A stretch of DNA of 64,000 nucleotides from DATMBF01 sp035559595 (GCA_035559595.1 DATMBF010000033.1:1-64000), one strand, 5' to 3'; shown: positions 25,249-34,478, numbered from the stretch's first letter. Made by a program: numbers and translations. The notes: generated by a model from the sequence alone, not told the origin.

Positions 25249-25299
25249 ATCCGCTCAGAATTGCCCATACCAGAACTCGAAACCGGAAACTTTGAACTT

Positions 25300-27714
25300 T
25301 TACAAACTCCACCAATAACTCACCTTCAACAACAACACATTCGTCATCGGTGTGGCAAAGAGATCACTCAGGTCTCTGCCAAACGATGTACGATAATCGC
25401 GGCCATTCCCATCCCTCGCCTGAGACCAGACAAGATAAAGGGTGCTGCCGGGGAGATACTCCCAACGAAGAACAACATTTGAGTTCAGCGATAAGTGGTT
25501 GAAGTCGGGACGCGAGAACGTGTAGGGAACAAAGCTCTCCGGCGACGTCATCCGTACATAGTTTTCAAATCTCCCTTTGGCAAAGAACAATTGAAGATAT
25601 GCCTGTAACGTCAGGTTACGTGTGAAAACAAACGAACCTCGCGTCGTGAAGTCCCACTCACTCGTGGTCCTATCGGCAAAAACGCTGATAAGGCTGGTTG
25701 AGACAGCAGGATCGATGGTATTCGCAACCCATGCGAGCTGCCGATTGACCTTGTTGTGCGAGACGCTGAACTCGAGCGAAATGTTCGACGCCGCCTTAAC
25801 TTCGAGCTCCGTATCCAGACCAATAGAGCTCATCGAGCGATTGTCGCGTCTAAAACGGACACCCACATCGGCCACAAGAATCTGCCGCCGATCTGTCTCG
25901 ACGGAAAGAGACACACGCTCATTCATCGGCTTGCGAAACAGACCGTTGCCGCGCGTTTCACGGTCGTCATGCTTTCCATAGTCCCGCTCGGCCTCGGCTT
26001 GAAATTCCCAATAACTTGGTAACATCATGTAGCCTGCCATCCTGATCGAGTTAAACAACTCTGCCCCCTCGAAGTTGCGGCGGAGGTGATAGGTTATGCT
26101 GACGTTCCAGATTCGCTTCCAGCTCGTGACTTCATCGTCTCGATACAACACATTGATCAGTCCGCCGAAGTCATTCGGCCGTCGAAAAAACCCGATGTCG
26201 TTGATGTTATACCGCTTCGTCGTGTAATCGAGGGAAATGAACCCGCGCCAGTGGGGTCCGCCATCTTTACTGAATGCAAGCTTCCCCGCGGAACCGGAAA
26301 TCCGTTCGCCTACCGAGTTTACGGTGCGCGATCCGGCAACAAATCCATCGATCCGGTACATGCTCTGGAGAAATCTAAGATTCCAATCTACCCCTGAAGT
26401 CATCGCCGGGAGTCTCCCATCGCGATTGACCGACGTGAGCATGAATCCGGCGTTCGAATTCTCAAAAACATCCTTTCTCACGCGCAAGAGACTGTAGTTT
26501 GTCAGTGGTTCGACAACTTGCCTCCTTCGGTTCCCAAGCGAATCAACAACAGTAGCTGTTTCCTCAGCCGTCACGGCTTCCAGCACGCCGATTGAGAGTC
26601 CATCAACGGTCTTTCCGGAAATCTTCGCCGCTCCAAGGATAGTGGCAAAGCGGGGCTCATGTTCGACGTAGCCACCATCCGGAGGTGTCACCCGAATCGC
26701 TCGACCAATGCGCCGCGAATAAAAAAGTCCGGGACCGAACTCGCCTCCAAACGTGGTAAAGCGAAGAATCTGTGACCCTTCAATGAAGAAAGGGCGTTTT
26801 TCAGGGTAAAACGTTTCGAACGTCGAGAGATTCAGAACCGCGGGATCGGCTTCTACCTGACCAAAGTCGGGATTGAATGTGGCATCGATGGTAAGTCCGG
26901 GCGAGGGTTTGTATTTCGCGTCGAGACCAATATTTGTTGACGGATCGGTGCCATTCGGATATGCGGAAGATTTTGGAAGGAACCGGTTTCCGCCGACAAC
27001 ATACGGCAGCATTTCGATGTTCGACGGTTGGGGGAGATTCTCGAGTCCAGTCAGATGTCCAAATCTCGACACGGAGCCGCTTTCTCGCTTGCGAATGAGA
27101 GCCCAGTGCTGGACCTCCCGTTTGCGGGAGATATAGCGGATAAACTGCACGCCCCATTCTTGAATTTGCTCATGGGAAAAGCGGAGAGCTCTAAAAGGAA
27201 TCTTTAACTCTGCCGTCCATCCATCACCTGTGATTGCTGTTTCTGCCTCCCACACAGCATCCCACGACGCGTCTTCTTCCCTCCCATCATTAAAGATGAG
27301 AATGTCCGTCTTGACCCCCGCCGCATTGAGGGTGAACTCAAAAGCCGTCTGATGATCATGGTAGCTATCAAACCGAGCGGAAATCCAGTCCGATTCGATC
27401 TCATCGTCACGCCGCGCTAATCGAGCCAGGATTTTCGAAGGATCGCTATCCCGCATGACACACGCGACATAGAGGGCCTCGTCGTCATAGAGGATGCGGA
27501 TCTCAGTCTCTTCGGATGCCGGCAGACCTTCGTCCGGATCCCGCTGCAAAAAACCGGTGATGATTGGAGCCCTCTTCCATTCCGGCTCGTGAGGAATTCC
27601 ATCGATTGCCGGCGGAGTTGACGTGCGAACCGCGGTCGCCCTCTTTTCTGACGACCCTGCAAGAAGTATGAGTGGAGGTAAGAGAAGAAAGAACGTGAGG
27701 GTTGATCTCTGCAT
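25300..27714 (-). CDS. DUF5916 family outer-membrane protein with CBM9-like domain
   Basis: An 804-residue exported protein: signal peptide (about 1-20), a CBM9-like carbohydrate-binding-type domain (about 30-215; PAIDGIPHEPEWKRAPIITG, DDEALYVACVMRDSDPSKI), then a long beta-strand-rich region (about 215-804) predicted to be an outer-membrane barrel. Typical DUF5916 features include YISRKREVQHWALI and TIDATFNPDFGQVEADPAV. Its biochemical role is unknown. A TTGTAT-17-TACCTT promoter lies just upstream. It is followed by rlmD after a 51-base gap. Confidence 0.9.
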   Translation of the reverse strand: MQRSTLTFFLLLPPLILLAGSSEKRATAVRTSTPPAIDGIPHEPEWKRAPIITGFLQRDPDEGLPASEETEIRILYDDEALYVACVMRDSDPSKILARLARRDDEIESDWISARFDSYHDHQTAFEFTLNAAGVKTDILIFNDGREEDASWDAVWEAETAITGDGWTAELKIPFRALRFSHEQIQEWGVQFIRYISRKREVQHWALIRKRESGSVSRFGHLTGLENLPQPSNIEMLPYVVGGNRFLPKSSAYPNGTDPSTNIGLDAKYKPSPGLTIDATFNPDFGQVEADPAVLNLSTFETFYPEKRPFFIEGSQILRFTTFGGEFGPGLFYSRRIGRAIRVTPPDGGYVEHEPRFATILGAAKISGKTVDGLSIGVLEAVTAEETATVVDSLGNRRRQVVEPLTNYSLLRVRKDVFENSNAGFMLTSVNRDGRLPAMTSGVDWNLRFLQSMYRIDGFVAGSRTVNSVGERISGSAGKLAFSKDGGPHWRGFISLDYTTKRYNINDIGFFRRPNDFGGLINVLYRDDEVTSWKRIWNVSITYHLRRNFEGAELFNSIRMAGYMMLPSYWEFQAEAERDYGKHDDRETRGNGLFRKPMNERVSLSVETDRRQILVADVGVRFRRDNRSMSSIGLDTELEVKAASNISLEFSVSHNKVNRQLAWVANTIDPAVSTSLISVFADRTTSEWDFTTRGSFVFTRNLTLQAYLQLFFAKGRFENYVRMTSPESFVPYTFSRPDFNHLSLNSNVVLRWEYLPGSTLYLVWSQARDGNGRDYRTSFGRDLSDLFATPMTNVLLLKVSYWWSL

Positions 27715-27731
27715 TGGAGTTTTTGGGCAAA

Positions 27732-27760
27732 AAGGTACGAGAAGATGGGAAGAGATACAA
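27732..27760 (-). promoter_or_regulatory. Candidate promoter of the DUF5916 gene
   Basis: Minus strand TTGTAT (27755-27760), 17-base spacer, TACCTT (27732-27737). The predicted transcript start is about 11 bases before the ATG at 27714, leaving a very short leader. Confidence 0.5.
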
Positions 27761-27795
27761 ATGAGAAAGGACTTGAGAGTGATATTGATGGTCCT

Positions 27796-27829
27796 CGAAA
27801 CAATAAACCCCCGGCGTTTCCACCGGGGG
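27796..27829 (-). terminator. Terminator of the sigma/anti-sigma/DUF4097 operon
   Basis: Arms CCCCCGG (27808-27814) and CCGGGGG (27823-27829) form a GC-rich hairpin. On the minus strand it is followed by TTTATTGTTT. Confidence 0.75.
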
Positions 27830-27831
27830 CA

Positions 27832-27861
27832 TCTGACCTCTGACTTCCGACCTCTGATCTC
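27832..27861. repeat. Short direct repeats of a GAGGTC motif
   Basis: Between the terminator and the DUF4097 stop the plus strand reads TCTGACCTC, TGACTTCCGACC and TCTGATCTC in succession, a small array of nine-base degenerate repeats. It is non-coding and its origin is unknown. Confidence 0.45.
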
Positions 27862-29019
27862 TTATTTCTTCAACTTCCGAATCTCGATATTCGAATTTGC
27901 CGTCTCGAGCGTGATAAGCTCGCCACCACCATTCAACACATACTTCGCGCGAATCTCCTCGGCCTCCTCATCCTCAACATACGAGTCGGCTTTGAAGTCC
28001 GACCGGATCTCATACTTGCTCCTCCGGCGACCCCATCGGTCCTCAACTGAAATGACCGCCTCAATCGTGGCTTTGGCGTTCTCAGGAATCCACAGCTTTA
28101 TATCGCCGCCGGCCGTTTTCAGCTCACTGCCACCTTTGCCGCTGGGAATCAGCTCAGCTCGGATATCCCCACCCGCCGTTCTCCCTTCGATCGCTCCCGT
28201 AATATTCTCAAGTCGAATGTCGCCACCTGCAGTCTTTGCCATTACCGTACCACTCGCCCCGCGAAGCTCGATATTGCCTCCGGCCGTGCTCAATGTCGCA
28301 CCGCCACTCACTTTTCCTACTTTCACATCACCACCCGCCGTCGAGGCCTTCACTTCGCCCCCCACATCACCGATCTGAATATCTCCGCCGGACGTTTTTG
28401 CTTCTAACCGTTTGCCAACGCTTTCCACCTTGATATCCCCGCCCGATGTACCGATCTCGGCTTCTCCGGTTACGGCCTTCAGCTCAATATCTCCGCCGGA
28501 GGTCCGCAGCCTGGCATTGCCTTTCACCTCTTGTGCACGAATATCGCCGCCTGATGTCGTCATCTCCACCATCCCCCCTACATCGGCGAGAGTGATATCG
28601 CCCCCCGCTGTAGAGCCGGTGACTTTACCGTTTATTGACCCGGTAATCTCGATATCCCCGCCCGAAGTCTTCAGCTCGATATCGAACTCCGACGGCGTGT
28701 GAATTTCGAATCGCGCATGATCCGACCATCGTGAGCCACGTGGTCGGAATTCCACACGCACGCGGTTGCCGGACTGAGTCATTTTCAAGCGGTCGAGATC
28801 ATCTTCGTCAATTCCCTCGGCCTGCACGTACACTTCGTTTTTACTCCAGGGACTGATCCGGATGTCACCACTGCGGACGTTGACTTCGAGTTTGCCTCCC
28901 TTATTGACACTAAAGGATTTCGACCGAACGCCGCGCTCCTCGACATCCTTCGTCTGCGCGCCCGCCAGCGACGCGATGAAGAGAAAAAGTATTCCATAAC
29001 GCATCGTGTGCCTGTTCAT
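27862..29019 (-). CDS. Exported DUF4097 beta-repeat protein
   Basis: A 385-residue protein with a signal peptide (about 1-21, ending LAGAQ). It has a long solenoid-like domain built from at least ten repeats of about 16-19 residues containing TSGGDI or TAGGDI (about 100-310). The rest is a C-terminal region with charged DEEAEEIRAKYVLNGGG. This is the DUF4097/putative adhesin family of secreted beta-helices, of unknown function. It overlaps the anti-sigma gene by four bases (ATGA), showing that it is the last gene of the ECF sigma operon and probably an output or partner of that envelope-response system. Confidence 0.93.
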   Translation of the reverse strand: MNRHTMRYGILFLFIASLAGAQTKDVEERGVRSKSFSVNKGGKLEVNVRSGDIRISPWSKNEVYVQAEGIDEDDLDRLKMTQSGNRVRVEFRPRGSRWSDHARFEIHTPSEFDIELKTSGGDIEITGSINGKVTGSTAGGDITLADVGGMVEMTTSGGDIRAQEVKGNARLRTSGGDIELKAVTGEAEIGTSGGDIKVESVGKRLEAKTSGGDIQIGDVGGEVKASTAGGDVKVGKVSGGATLSTAGGNIELRGASGTVMAKTAGGDIRLENITGAIEGRTAGGDIRAELIPSGKGGSELKTAGGDIKLWIPENAKATIEAVISVEDRWGRRRSKYEIRSDFKADSYVEDEEAEEIRAKYVLNGGGELITLETANSNIEIRKLKK

Positions 29020-30029
29020 TGCTGTTGAACCTCCTGAAGAATTGCCCTCGCACGAAGGCGAACATAATTATTATCATCCTGTTCCATTTTCTGCCGAAGC
29101 ACATCCAGCACCTGTTCATCGAACACCTGGTTGGTTGCCGCTTTGACTTTCTCCATATTCTTGATCGCTTCGACGCGAATGCCCGGATTCTTGTCATGCA
29201 CGAGTACATAGAGCAGAGCGTCGCGAATTGCCTTGGTTAAGGGAAACTGGCTCAGCACTTTCAGCGCTTCCTTCCGGACACCATCATTGGGATCATACTT
29301 CAGCGCCTCGACGAGGGCATCGACAAGCTCAATATCCTGTACCTGCTCACTTGGCGATACTTGCGTGAGAGCAACCTGTGATGCAATGGTGTTAACTGTC
29401 CGTAGACGGACACCGGGGTTCTGCTCGTTGAGTAGCGCGTGTGTCAGCACTCGCTGAATCTGCTTGTCATTGATGTTCCCTTTGATGCGGACGGGCTTGA
29501 CCGCTTCAAACACGAATTCGACTTCGCCATCGGAAGCATCGGGATCGATAAAACGCACATTGGCAATGCGTGCATCGCCAACTTCTGAAAACTCTGTTCC
29601 CTGTTCGCTTGAGCCGTCGGCCTGACCGACAAGCACATCAAACGAGGAGTCGGAAGGAGACGGCGCAGAGAACATCATGTAACCGGCAAGCAGGCCTACG
29701 CCAAGCAGCGCAACGCTTCCAAACGCAACACGATACTGAGGCTGGATATTTTGCTGAATGACATCTGCGATCTCCTGCCAGATCGACCGGCGCGAATGCT
29801 CGAGGCGCAACGCCACTTGAAGCTCGCGGCGGGCCTCACGGAGCAGTTGCTCATCGGGCTCGACATGTTTTCTCTCGTTCAACATTGCACTCAACTTGTT
29901 CAGCTCCGCAAGATCTGCCCGACACTCAGCACACTCGGGAAGGTGCTGCTCGAGAGTCCTTTGCTCATCCGCAGTCAGCTCACCGTAGAGGGAGAGCTGA
30001 AGCAATTCTTTCATCTGGCGATGGTTCAT
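29016..30029 (-). CDS. Zinc-finger anti-sigma factor fused to HEAT repeats
   Basis: A 337-residue membrane protein: N-terminal anti-sigma zinc finger with His29, Cys33 and Cys36 (H-x3-C-x2-C), one membrane helix (about 102-120, FGSVALLGVGLLAGYMMF), a beta-rich segment (about 130-190), and four or so HEAT-like repeats (about 195-335; NPGVRLRTVNTIA, NDGVRKEALKVLSQ, NPGIRVEAIKNMEK, NNYVRLRARAILQE). The start at 30029 has AAGGAGGG in front. It lies 13 bases after the ECF sigma gene and overlaps DUF4097. It should hold the sigma factor at the membrane; the HEAT part probably lies outside and may sense envelope state (inference). Confidence 0.88.
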   Translation of the reverse strand: MNHRQMKELLQLSLYGELTADEQRTLEQHLPECAECRADLAELNKLSAMLNERKHVEPDEQLLREARRELQVALRLEHSRRSIWQEIADVIQQNIQPQYRVAFGSVALLGVGLLAGYMMFSAPSPSDSSFDVLVGQADGSSEQGTEFSEVGDARIANVRFIDPDASDGEVEFVFEAVKPVRIKGNINDKQIQRVLTHALLNEQNPGVRLRTVNTIASQVALTQVSPSEQVQDIELVDALVEALKYDPNDGVRKEALKVLSQFPLTKAIRDALLYVLVHDKNPGIRVEAIKNMEKVKAATNQVFDEQVLDVLRQKMEQDDNNYVRLRARAILQEVQQQ

Positions 30030-30042
30030 GGGTTCCCTCCTT

Positions 30043-30621
30043 CTATTCAAACACGCCTCGCAGTTGCTCGCGCAATCGTTGCGTGGCGGTGAAGAGATAT
30101 TTCTTCACGGTTCCCTCTGTGCAATTCATGATCTCAGCAATTTCCTTCAGCTTGTATCCCTGATAATGCCGCATCGTAAAAACCATTTTTTGTTTTGGCG
30201 ATAGCTCATTCAAAGCCGTTTCAATGTGCGCCGTAATCTCGGAATCCAGCGCCGCCTGGTCCGACATTCCACCGTCTGTCAGTGTGTCGGTCAGCCGTTG
30301 TGTGTGATCCTCGTCTGATTCGTAACCCTGATCGAGCGAAGTGTGCGAATGCCGCTTGCGTCGGGCGCGATGCGTCAGACACACGTTCGTTGTGATCCGA
30401 TAGAGCCACGTGGAAAACTCACTTTTCAGCTCGAATCTTGGAAGTGCCCGATACACACGCAGAAAGACTTCCTGGTAGATATCTTTGGCATCCTCGGCGC
30501 TGCTAACATACAGTGCCGCCATCGAAAGCACCCGCTTGTCATACCGGTGGACAAGCTGTTCGAATGCAACTAAGTTGCCGCGCTGAGCCTGCTGAATGAG
30601 TTCGCGATCATCCTGGTTCAT
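30043..30621 (-). CDS. ECF-type RNA polymerase sigma factor
   Basis: A 192-residue sigma-70 family protein with region 2 (about 10-80; LVHRYDKRVLSMAALYVSSA, EDAKDIYQEVFLRVYRALPR, STWLYRITTNVCLTHRARRK) and region 4 (about 130-180; LSPKQKMVFTMRHYQGYKLK, EIMNCTEGTVKKYLF). It lacks regions 1 and 3, as ECF factors do. The ATG at 30621 was preferred over a GTG at 30639. The gene heads an operon with its anti-sigma and a DUF4097 gene, the usual arrangement. A CAACCTT-16-GTCTAA pair upstream suggests autoregulation. Confidence 0.93.
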   Translation of the reverse strand: MNQDDRELIQQAQRGNLVAFEQLVHRYDKRVLSMAALYVSSAEDAKDIYQEVFLRVYRALPRFELKSEFSTWLYRITTNVCLTHRARRKRHSHTSLDQGYESDEDHTQRLTDTLTDGGMSDQAALDSEITAHIETALNELSPKQKMVFTMRHYQGYKLKEIAEIMNCTEGTVKKYLFTATQRLREQLRGVFE

Positions 30622-30645
30622 AAGGCGTCTGCCGTGCACATTGTG

Positions 30646-30672
30646 TTAGACTATAGAGAAGGGAAAAGGTTG
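30646..30672 (-). promoter_or_regulatory. Possible ECF-type autoregulated promoter
   Basis: On the minus strand CAACCTT (30666-30672) and GTCTAA (30646-30651) are 15-16 bases apart, like the AAC...GTC promoters that many ECF sigma factors recognise at their own operons. A run of nine C (minus strand) sits immediately upstream. The match is short, so the call is tentative. Confidence 0.35.
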
Positions 30673-30831
30673 GGGGGGGGTGCTTGAGAATTTGAGAATT
30701 GTAGGGAGATTTGTGGAGTCGCTGACGGTTAGGAGAAATCCGTTGCGAAAGACGAAAGGGGAGACAGGGAGATTCCCTGCGGGGGCAACATCATTCCTCC
30801 CCACATCCCCTCTCACTACCTTTCCTGCCAT

Positions 30832-32253
30832 TTACAGCATTACCGCTTCCTTCAACAGCTCTTCCACGTTCTTTCGTGAAGCAGCCTCAGCGTAGTAACG
30901 AATCAACGGCTCCGTTCCCGAAAAGCGAATGAGCAGCCAGCTTCCGTCTTTGAGCAAGAATTTGAAGCCGTCGGTAAGATTGGTGTGAACGACATCCACG
31001 CCGGCGATTTGCCTGAGAGAGTTGGATTTGAGTCGCCCAAGGATTTCCTGCTTTTGATGCTCTTCGACGACTTTGTCGATTCGACCGTAGTAATGCTCTC
31101 CGACTTTATCAAAGAGCTTGCGAAGTAGTTGGGAGGGTTTGAGGTTCGTCTTGACCATGAAATCGAGAAAGAAGAGGTTTGCGAGGATTCCATCCCGCTC
31201 CGGCACGTGATTGCGGAATGCATATCCTCCACTCTCCTCGCCGCCGATCATTGCGTTCGTCTCGATCATCTTCGGAGCGACATACTTGAAACCGACCCCC
31301 GTCTCATACACGGGAACGTTGTAGAGTTTGCCAAGCGCCTCAAGCATCGATGTGGTTGAAAGAGTTTTAACGATTGCCCCTCGCTCCCCCCGAACTTCAA
31401 GCAAATAAAGAGCGAGCAGTCCATAGACGCGGAGTTGATCGATAAACTGACCGTTCTCGTCTCCCACTCCGCACCGATCGGCATCACCATCGGTAATCAG
31501 GATAACATCCGCCCCGATCTCTTTCCCCTTCTTGAGGCCGGCATCGACATTTGGCGGAATCGGCTCGGGTCGACTCATTTCCGGGAACGAGGGATTGCGC
31601 TCGCTATGAATCTCGACGATCTCTGTCTTCCCGCCACTGAGCAATCGCGAAAACCACCCGGCACCATTCCCCCACATCGGATCGACCAGCACTTTGAATC
31701 CGGCCTGCTTGATCGGCTCGAGATCGACAAGCTTCTTGATCTGCTCGATGTAGTTGTCATCGGCATTGAAGGTCAGAATCTTGCCTGAAGAGACGCCATC
31801 GTCGAACTTGATGCGCTTGACCCCCGAGAGATCGGCTGGAATGAGTTGTTCAATTCTCTTGAGCCCCTCAGGATCAATCGCTCCACCGTTTTCATCCCGC
31901 ACTTTGAAGCCATTGTCGGTCGGGGGATTGTGACTTGCCGTGATGTTGATGGCTCCGATGGCATTGCGAGCTTTGACGCTGAAGGAAATCACGGGCGTAG
32001 GAACTCCCCCTCCGCAGAAGTGCACCGGAATGCCGTTTGCGGCCAGCACTTCCGCCGCCGCGGCGGCGAAATACTCGGAGTTGAATCGCCTGTCACCACC
32101 AATAACGACGCCGCGCTTCAGTTGGTCCAATTGGTATTTCGATTTCAGATAGTCGGCAAATCCCTGCGTGCAGCGGCGGACGTTGTCGAAGGTGTAGTCT
32201 TCCGCAATTTTGCCGCGCCAGCCGTCCGTGCCAAATTTGATAGGTGTGGTCAT
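30832..32253 (-). CDS. Phosphoglucomutase/phosphomannomutase (alpha-D-phosphohexomutase)
   Basis: Interconverts hexose 1- and 6-phosphates for sugar-nucleotide synthesis or glycogen metabolism. The 473-residue product has all four family loops: phosphoserine loop TASHNPPTDNG with Ser107, magnesium loop DGDADRCG, sugar-specificity loop GGEESGGYAF, and phosphate loop RFSGTEPLIR. Whether glucose or mannose phosphate is preferred cannot be told from these loops alone. It starts seven bases after a lipoprotein gene and is the last gene of an enolase operon. Confidence 0.93.
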   Translation of the reverse strand: MTTPIKFGTDGWRGKIAEDYTFDNVRRCTQGFADYLKSKYQLDQLKRGVVIGGDRRFNSEYFAAAAAEVLAANGIPVHFCGGGVPTPVISFSVKARNAIGAINITASHNPPTDNGFKVRDENGGAIDPEGLKRIEQLIPADLSGVKRIKFDDGVSSGKILTFNADDNYIEQIKKLVDLEPIKQAGFKVLVDPMWGNGAGWFSRLLSGGKTEIVEIHSERNPSFPEMSRPEPIPPNVDAGLKKGKEIGADVILITDGDADRCGVGDENGQFIDQLRVYGLLALYLLEVRGERGAIVKTLSTTSMLEALGKLYNVPVYETGVGFKYVAPKMIETNAMIGGEESGGYAFRNHVPERDGILANLFFLDFMVKTNLKPSQLLRKLFDKVGEHYYGRIDKVVEEHQKQEILGRLKSNSLRQIAGVDVVHTNLTDGFKFLLKDGSWLLIRFSGTEPLIRYYAEAASRKNVEELLKEAVML

Positions 32254-32260
32254 GAGAGAT

Positions 32261-33061
32261 TTAGTTGAATTGCATTCCGATCAGCTCGAGTCGTTCGGAG
32301 ATTGTGCCTCGTTGACCGACTTCGGGGTCATCCTCGCTCGTGATGAGAATCTCCATATCCAGCGTTCTTCGAATCAAACCCTCAAGCGTGACGTAATCAT
32401 ACCACTGCAAGTCGGGAGCGAGATCTGGAATTGTTGTCTTAATTCTTATTGAATGGAAACCTTTCCCGTTTACCGTAATACTCTCAAAGCCTATCGCCTC
32501 CCGGGTCTGCAGAAAGGGCTGGGAGAATGATATCCAACTCATTCCCGGCACAAGCGGATAACGATAAACAACTCTCGGCTCCTCGCGTAGCAAGATCGAA
32601 TCTTGAGGAACCGTCTGGGCTCTCATCCATTGCACAGCTACCGGTTCAGTCAGAAAGAATGGTTTTTTCCTTGCCCCTTCATCGACCGTTTTCGAGATGA
32701 TTTTGGGAAACGCTTCCCTCCCTCCAGACCAACGATAAGCCAGCTCGACAAAGTCCGAATCGGTCTGAGCATACCAAACATGAGAAGAACGAAAATCGCT
32801 CTCCCATGAAGACAACCGGACAAGGTTTCTAAAGTTCCCAACGGTCTCATTCACACCGTCGACGGATACGACTATTGTATCCGCATCAGAAAATCTCACA
32901 TTGCCAATCGAGTCCCTCAGCGTTAACGACCACGCGTATCGCCACGTCTTCCCCACCTTCAATTCCATAAAAGGCAGGGCGAACCCGGTGCCCACCGGAT
33001 TCCCATCTTCGCAAGACAACAACACGATCGCAGAAACCCAAATGAAAAGTCCCCTTTTCAT
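32261..33061 (-). CDS. Lipoprotein of unknown function
   Basis: A 266-residue protein starting at ATG 33061, seven bases after GGAGG. MKRGLFIWVSAIVLLSC gives a lipoprotein signal with Cys17 as the lipidated residue. The rest is beta-rich with many aromatic residues (LKVGKTWRYAWSLTLRDS, DSDFVELAYRWSGGREAFPK). I do not recognise the family. It begins 13 bases after the enolase stop and ends seven bases before the phosphohexomutase start, so it belongs to the same transcript, although nothing suggests a link to glycolysis. Confidence 0.82.
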   Translation of the reverse strand: MKRGLFIWVSAIVLLSCEDGNPVGTGFALPFMELKVGKTWRYAWSLTLRDSIGNVRFSDADTIVVSVDGVNETVGNFRNLVRLSSWESDFRSSHVWYAQTDSDFVELAYRWSGGREAFPKIISKTVDEGARKKPFFLTEPVAVQWMRAQTVPQDSILLREEPRVVYRYPLVPGMSWISFSQPFLQTREAIGFESITVNGKGFHSIRIKTTIPDLAPDLQWYDYVTLEGLIRRTLDMEILITSEDDPEVGQRGTISERLELIGMQFN

Positions 33062-33074
33062 ATCACTTCCTCCT

Positions 33075-34373
33075 TCAATCAAACTTCACATTCAGCGCTC
33101 CAAATCCTGCATAATAGCCGTTGGTATCCAGTTCCTCTTCGATGCGAAGAAGCTGATTATATTTTGCAATCCTGTCGCTCCGGCTGGCTGAGCCGGTTTT
33201 AATCTGTGCGGAGTTCGTCGCCACAGCGATGTCGGCTATCGTAGCATCTTCGGTTTCGCCGGAACGATGGCTCAAAATCGTCGTGTAGCGTGCCCGTTTA
33301 GCCATCTCAATAGCATCGAGCGTCTCGGTCAACGTACCGATCTGATTCACCTTGATGAGAATCGAATTCGCGACTCCCTGATCGATCCCTTTGGCCAGGT
33401 ACTCCACGTTCGTCACAAACAAATCATCGCCGACAAGTTGCACGTTTTCTCCAATCGCATCGGTTAGCATCTTCCATCCCTCCCAATCATTTTCTGCCAT
33501 CCCGTCTTCTATCGAGACAATCGGATATTGCCTCACCCAGTCCTGCCAGAACTTCACCATTTGCTCCGACGTCCGCTCGGATTTGTCGGACTTGCTGAAG
33601 ACATACTTCTTCTTTTCAACATCATAAAACTCGCTTGCGGCAGGGTCAAGCGCAAGGTAGACCTGATCACCGGCCTTATATCCCGCTTTGTCGATGGCTT
33701 CAAGAATCACCTCGATGGCCTCGACGTTCGATTTCAAACTGGGCGCAAATCCACCCTCATCACCGACCGCCGTGTTATACCCCTTCTTGCTGAGCACCGA
33801 TTTGAGCGAATGGAACACCTCCGCCCCCATTCGAAGTGCTTCGGCAAACGATGGAGCGTCGATCGGCATGATCATGAATTCCTGAGGATCGACATTGTTA
33901 TCCGCATGTTTGCCGCCGTTTAGAATGTTCATCATTGGAACTGGCAGAATACGGGCATTTGTGCCGCCGATGTAACGGTAGAGCGGCAGGCGAAGGGATT
34001 GTGCGGCGGCTTTAGCGACGGCAAGAGATACTCCGAGAATTGCGTTTGCGCCAAGCTTGCTCTTGTTCGGCGTCCCATCGAGCTGCAGCATCATCTTGTC
34101 GATGCCGACCTGGTCCTGCGCGTCGAAGCCGATGACTTCCTCGGCAAGGAGATCATTGACATTGGCGACGGCTTTTCGAACACCTTTTCCTTTGTATCGC
34201 GCAACATCCCCGTCGCGAAGTTCGACGGCTTCGTGCTCGCCTGTCGAGGCACCGCTTGGCACGGCAGCACGAGCGACGGTCCCATCTTCCAACTCCACTT
34301 CCACTTCAACAGTTGGATTACCGCGTGAGTCGAGAATCTCTCGCGCCCAAACATCGGTGATTGTCGTTTTCAT
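33075..34373 (-). CDS. eno: Enolase
   Basis: Converts 2-phosphoglycerate to phosphoenolpyruvate in glycolysis. The 432-residue product is of normal length and opens with AREILDSRGNPTVEVEVEL. It contains the magnesium/active-site blocks EDGMAENDWEGW, the catalytic Lys in SILIKVNQIGTLTE, and SHRSGETEDATIADIAVATN. GGAG lies five bases before the ATG. Two further genes (lipoprotein, phosphohexomutase) follow on the same strand with gaps under 15 bases. Confidence 0.98.
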   Translation of the reverse strand: MKTTITDVWAREILDSRGNPTVEVEVELEDGTVARAAVPSGASTGEHEAVELRDGDVARYKGKGVRKAVANVNDLLAEEVIGFDAQDQVGIDKMMLQLDGTPNKSKLGANAILGVSLAVAKAAAQSLRLPLYRYIGGTNARILPVPMMNILNGGKHADNNVDPQEFMIMPIDAPSFAEALRMGAEVFHSLKSVLSKKGYNTAVGDEGGFAPSLKSNVEAIEVILEAIDKAGYKAGDQVYLALDPAASEFYDVEKKKYVFSKSDKSERTSEQMVKFWQDWVRQYPIVSIEDGMAENDWEGWKMLTDAIGENVQLVGDDLFVTNVEYLAKGIDQGVANSILIKVNQIGTLTETLDAIEMAKRARYTTILSHRSGETEDATIADIAVATNSAQIKTGSASRSDRIAKYNQLLRIEEELDTNGYYAGFGALNVKFD

Positions 34374-34449
34374 GACTGCTCCGGAAAGAGTCGGGATCTG
34401 AGATTAGGAATACCCGCATGAGGCGTGTCCGCGGATCGGCGGGCGAAGC

Positions 34450-34478
34450 AATTAAGCCAAAAATTGGAGGAAAATCAA
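34450..34478 (-). promoter_or_regulatory. Possible promoter of the enolase operon
   Basis: Minus strand TTGATT (34473-34478), 17-base spacer, TTAATT (34450-34455). The -10 match is weak; a one-base shift gives TAATTG. Confidence 0.35.
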
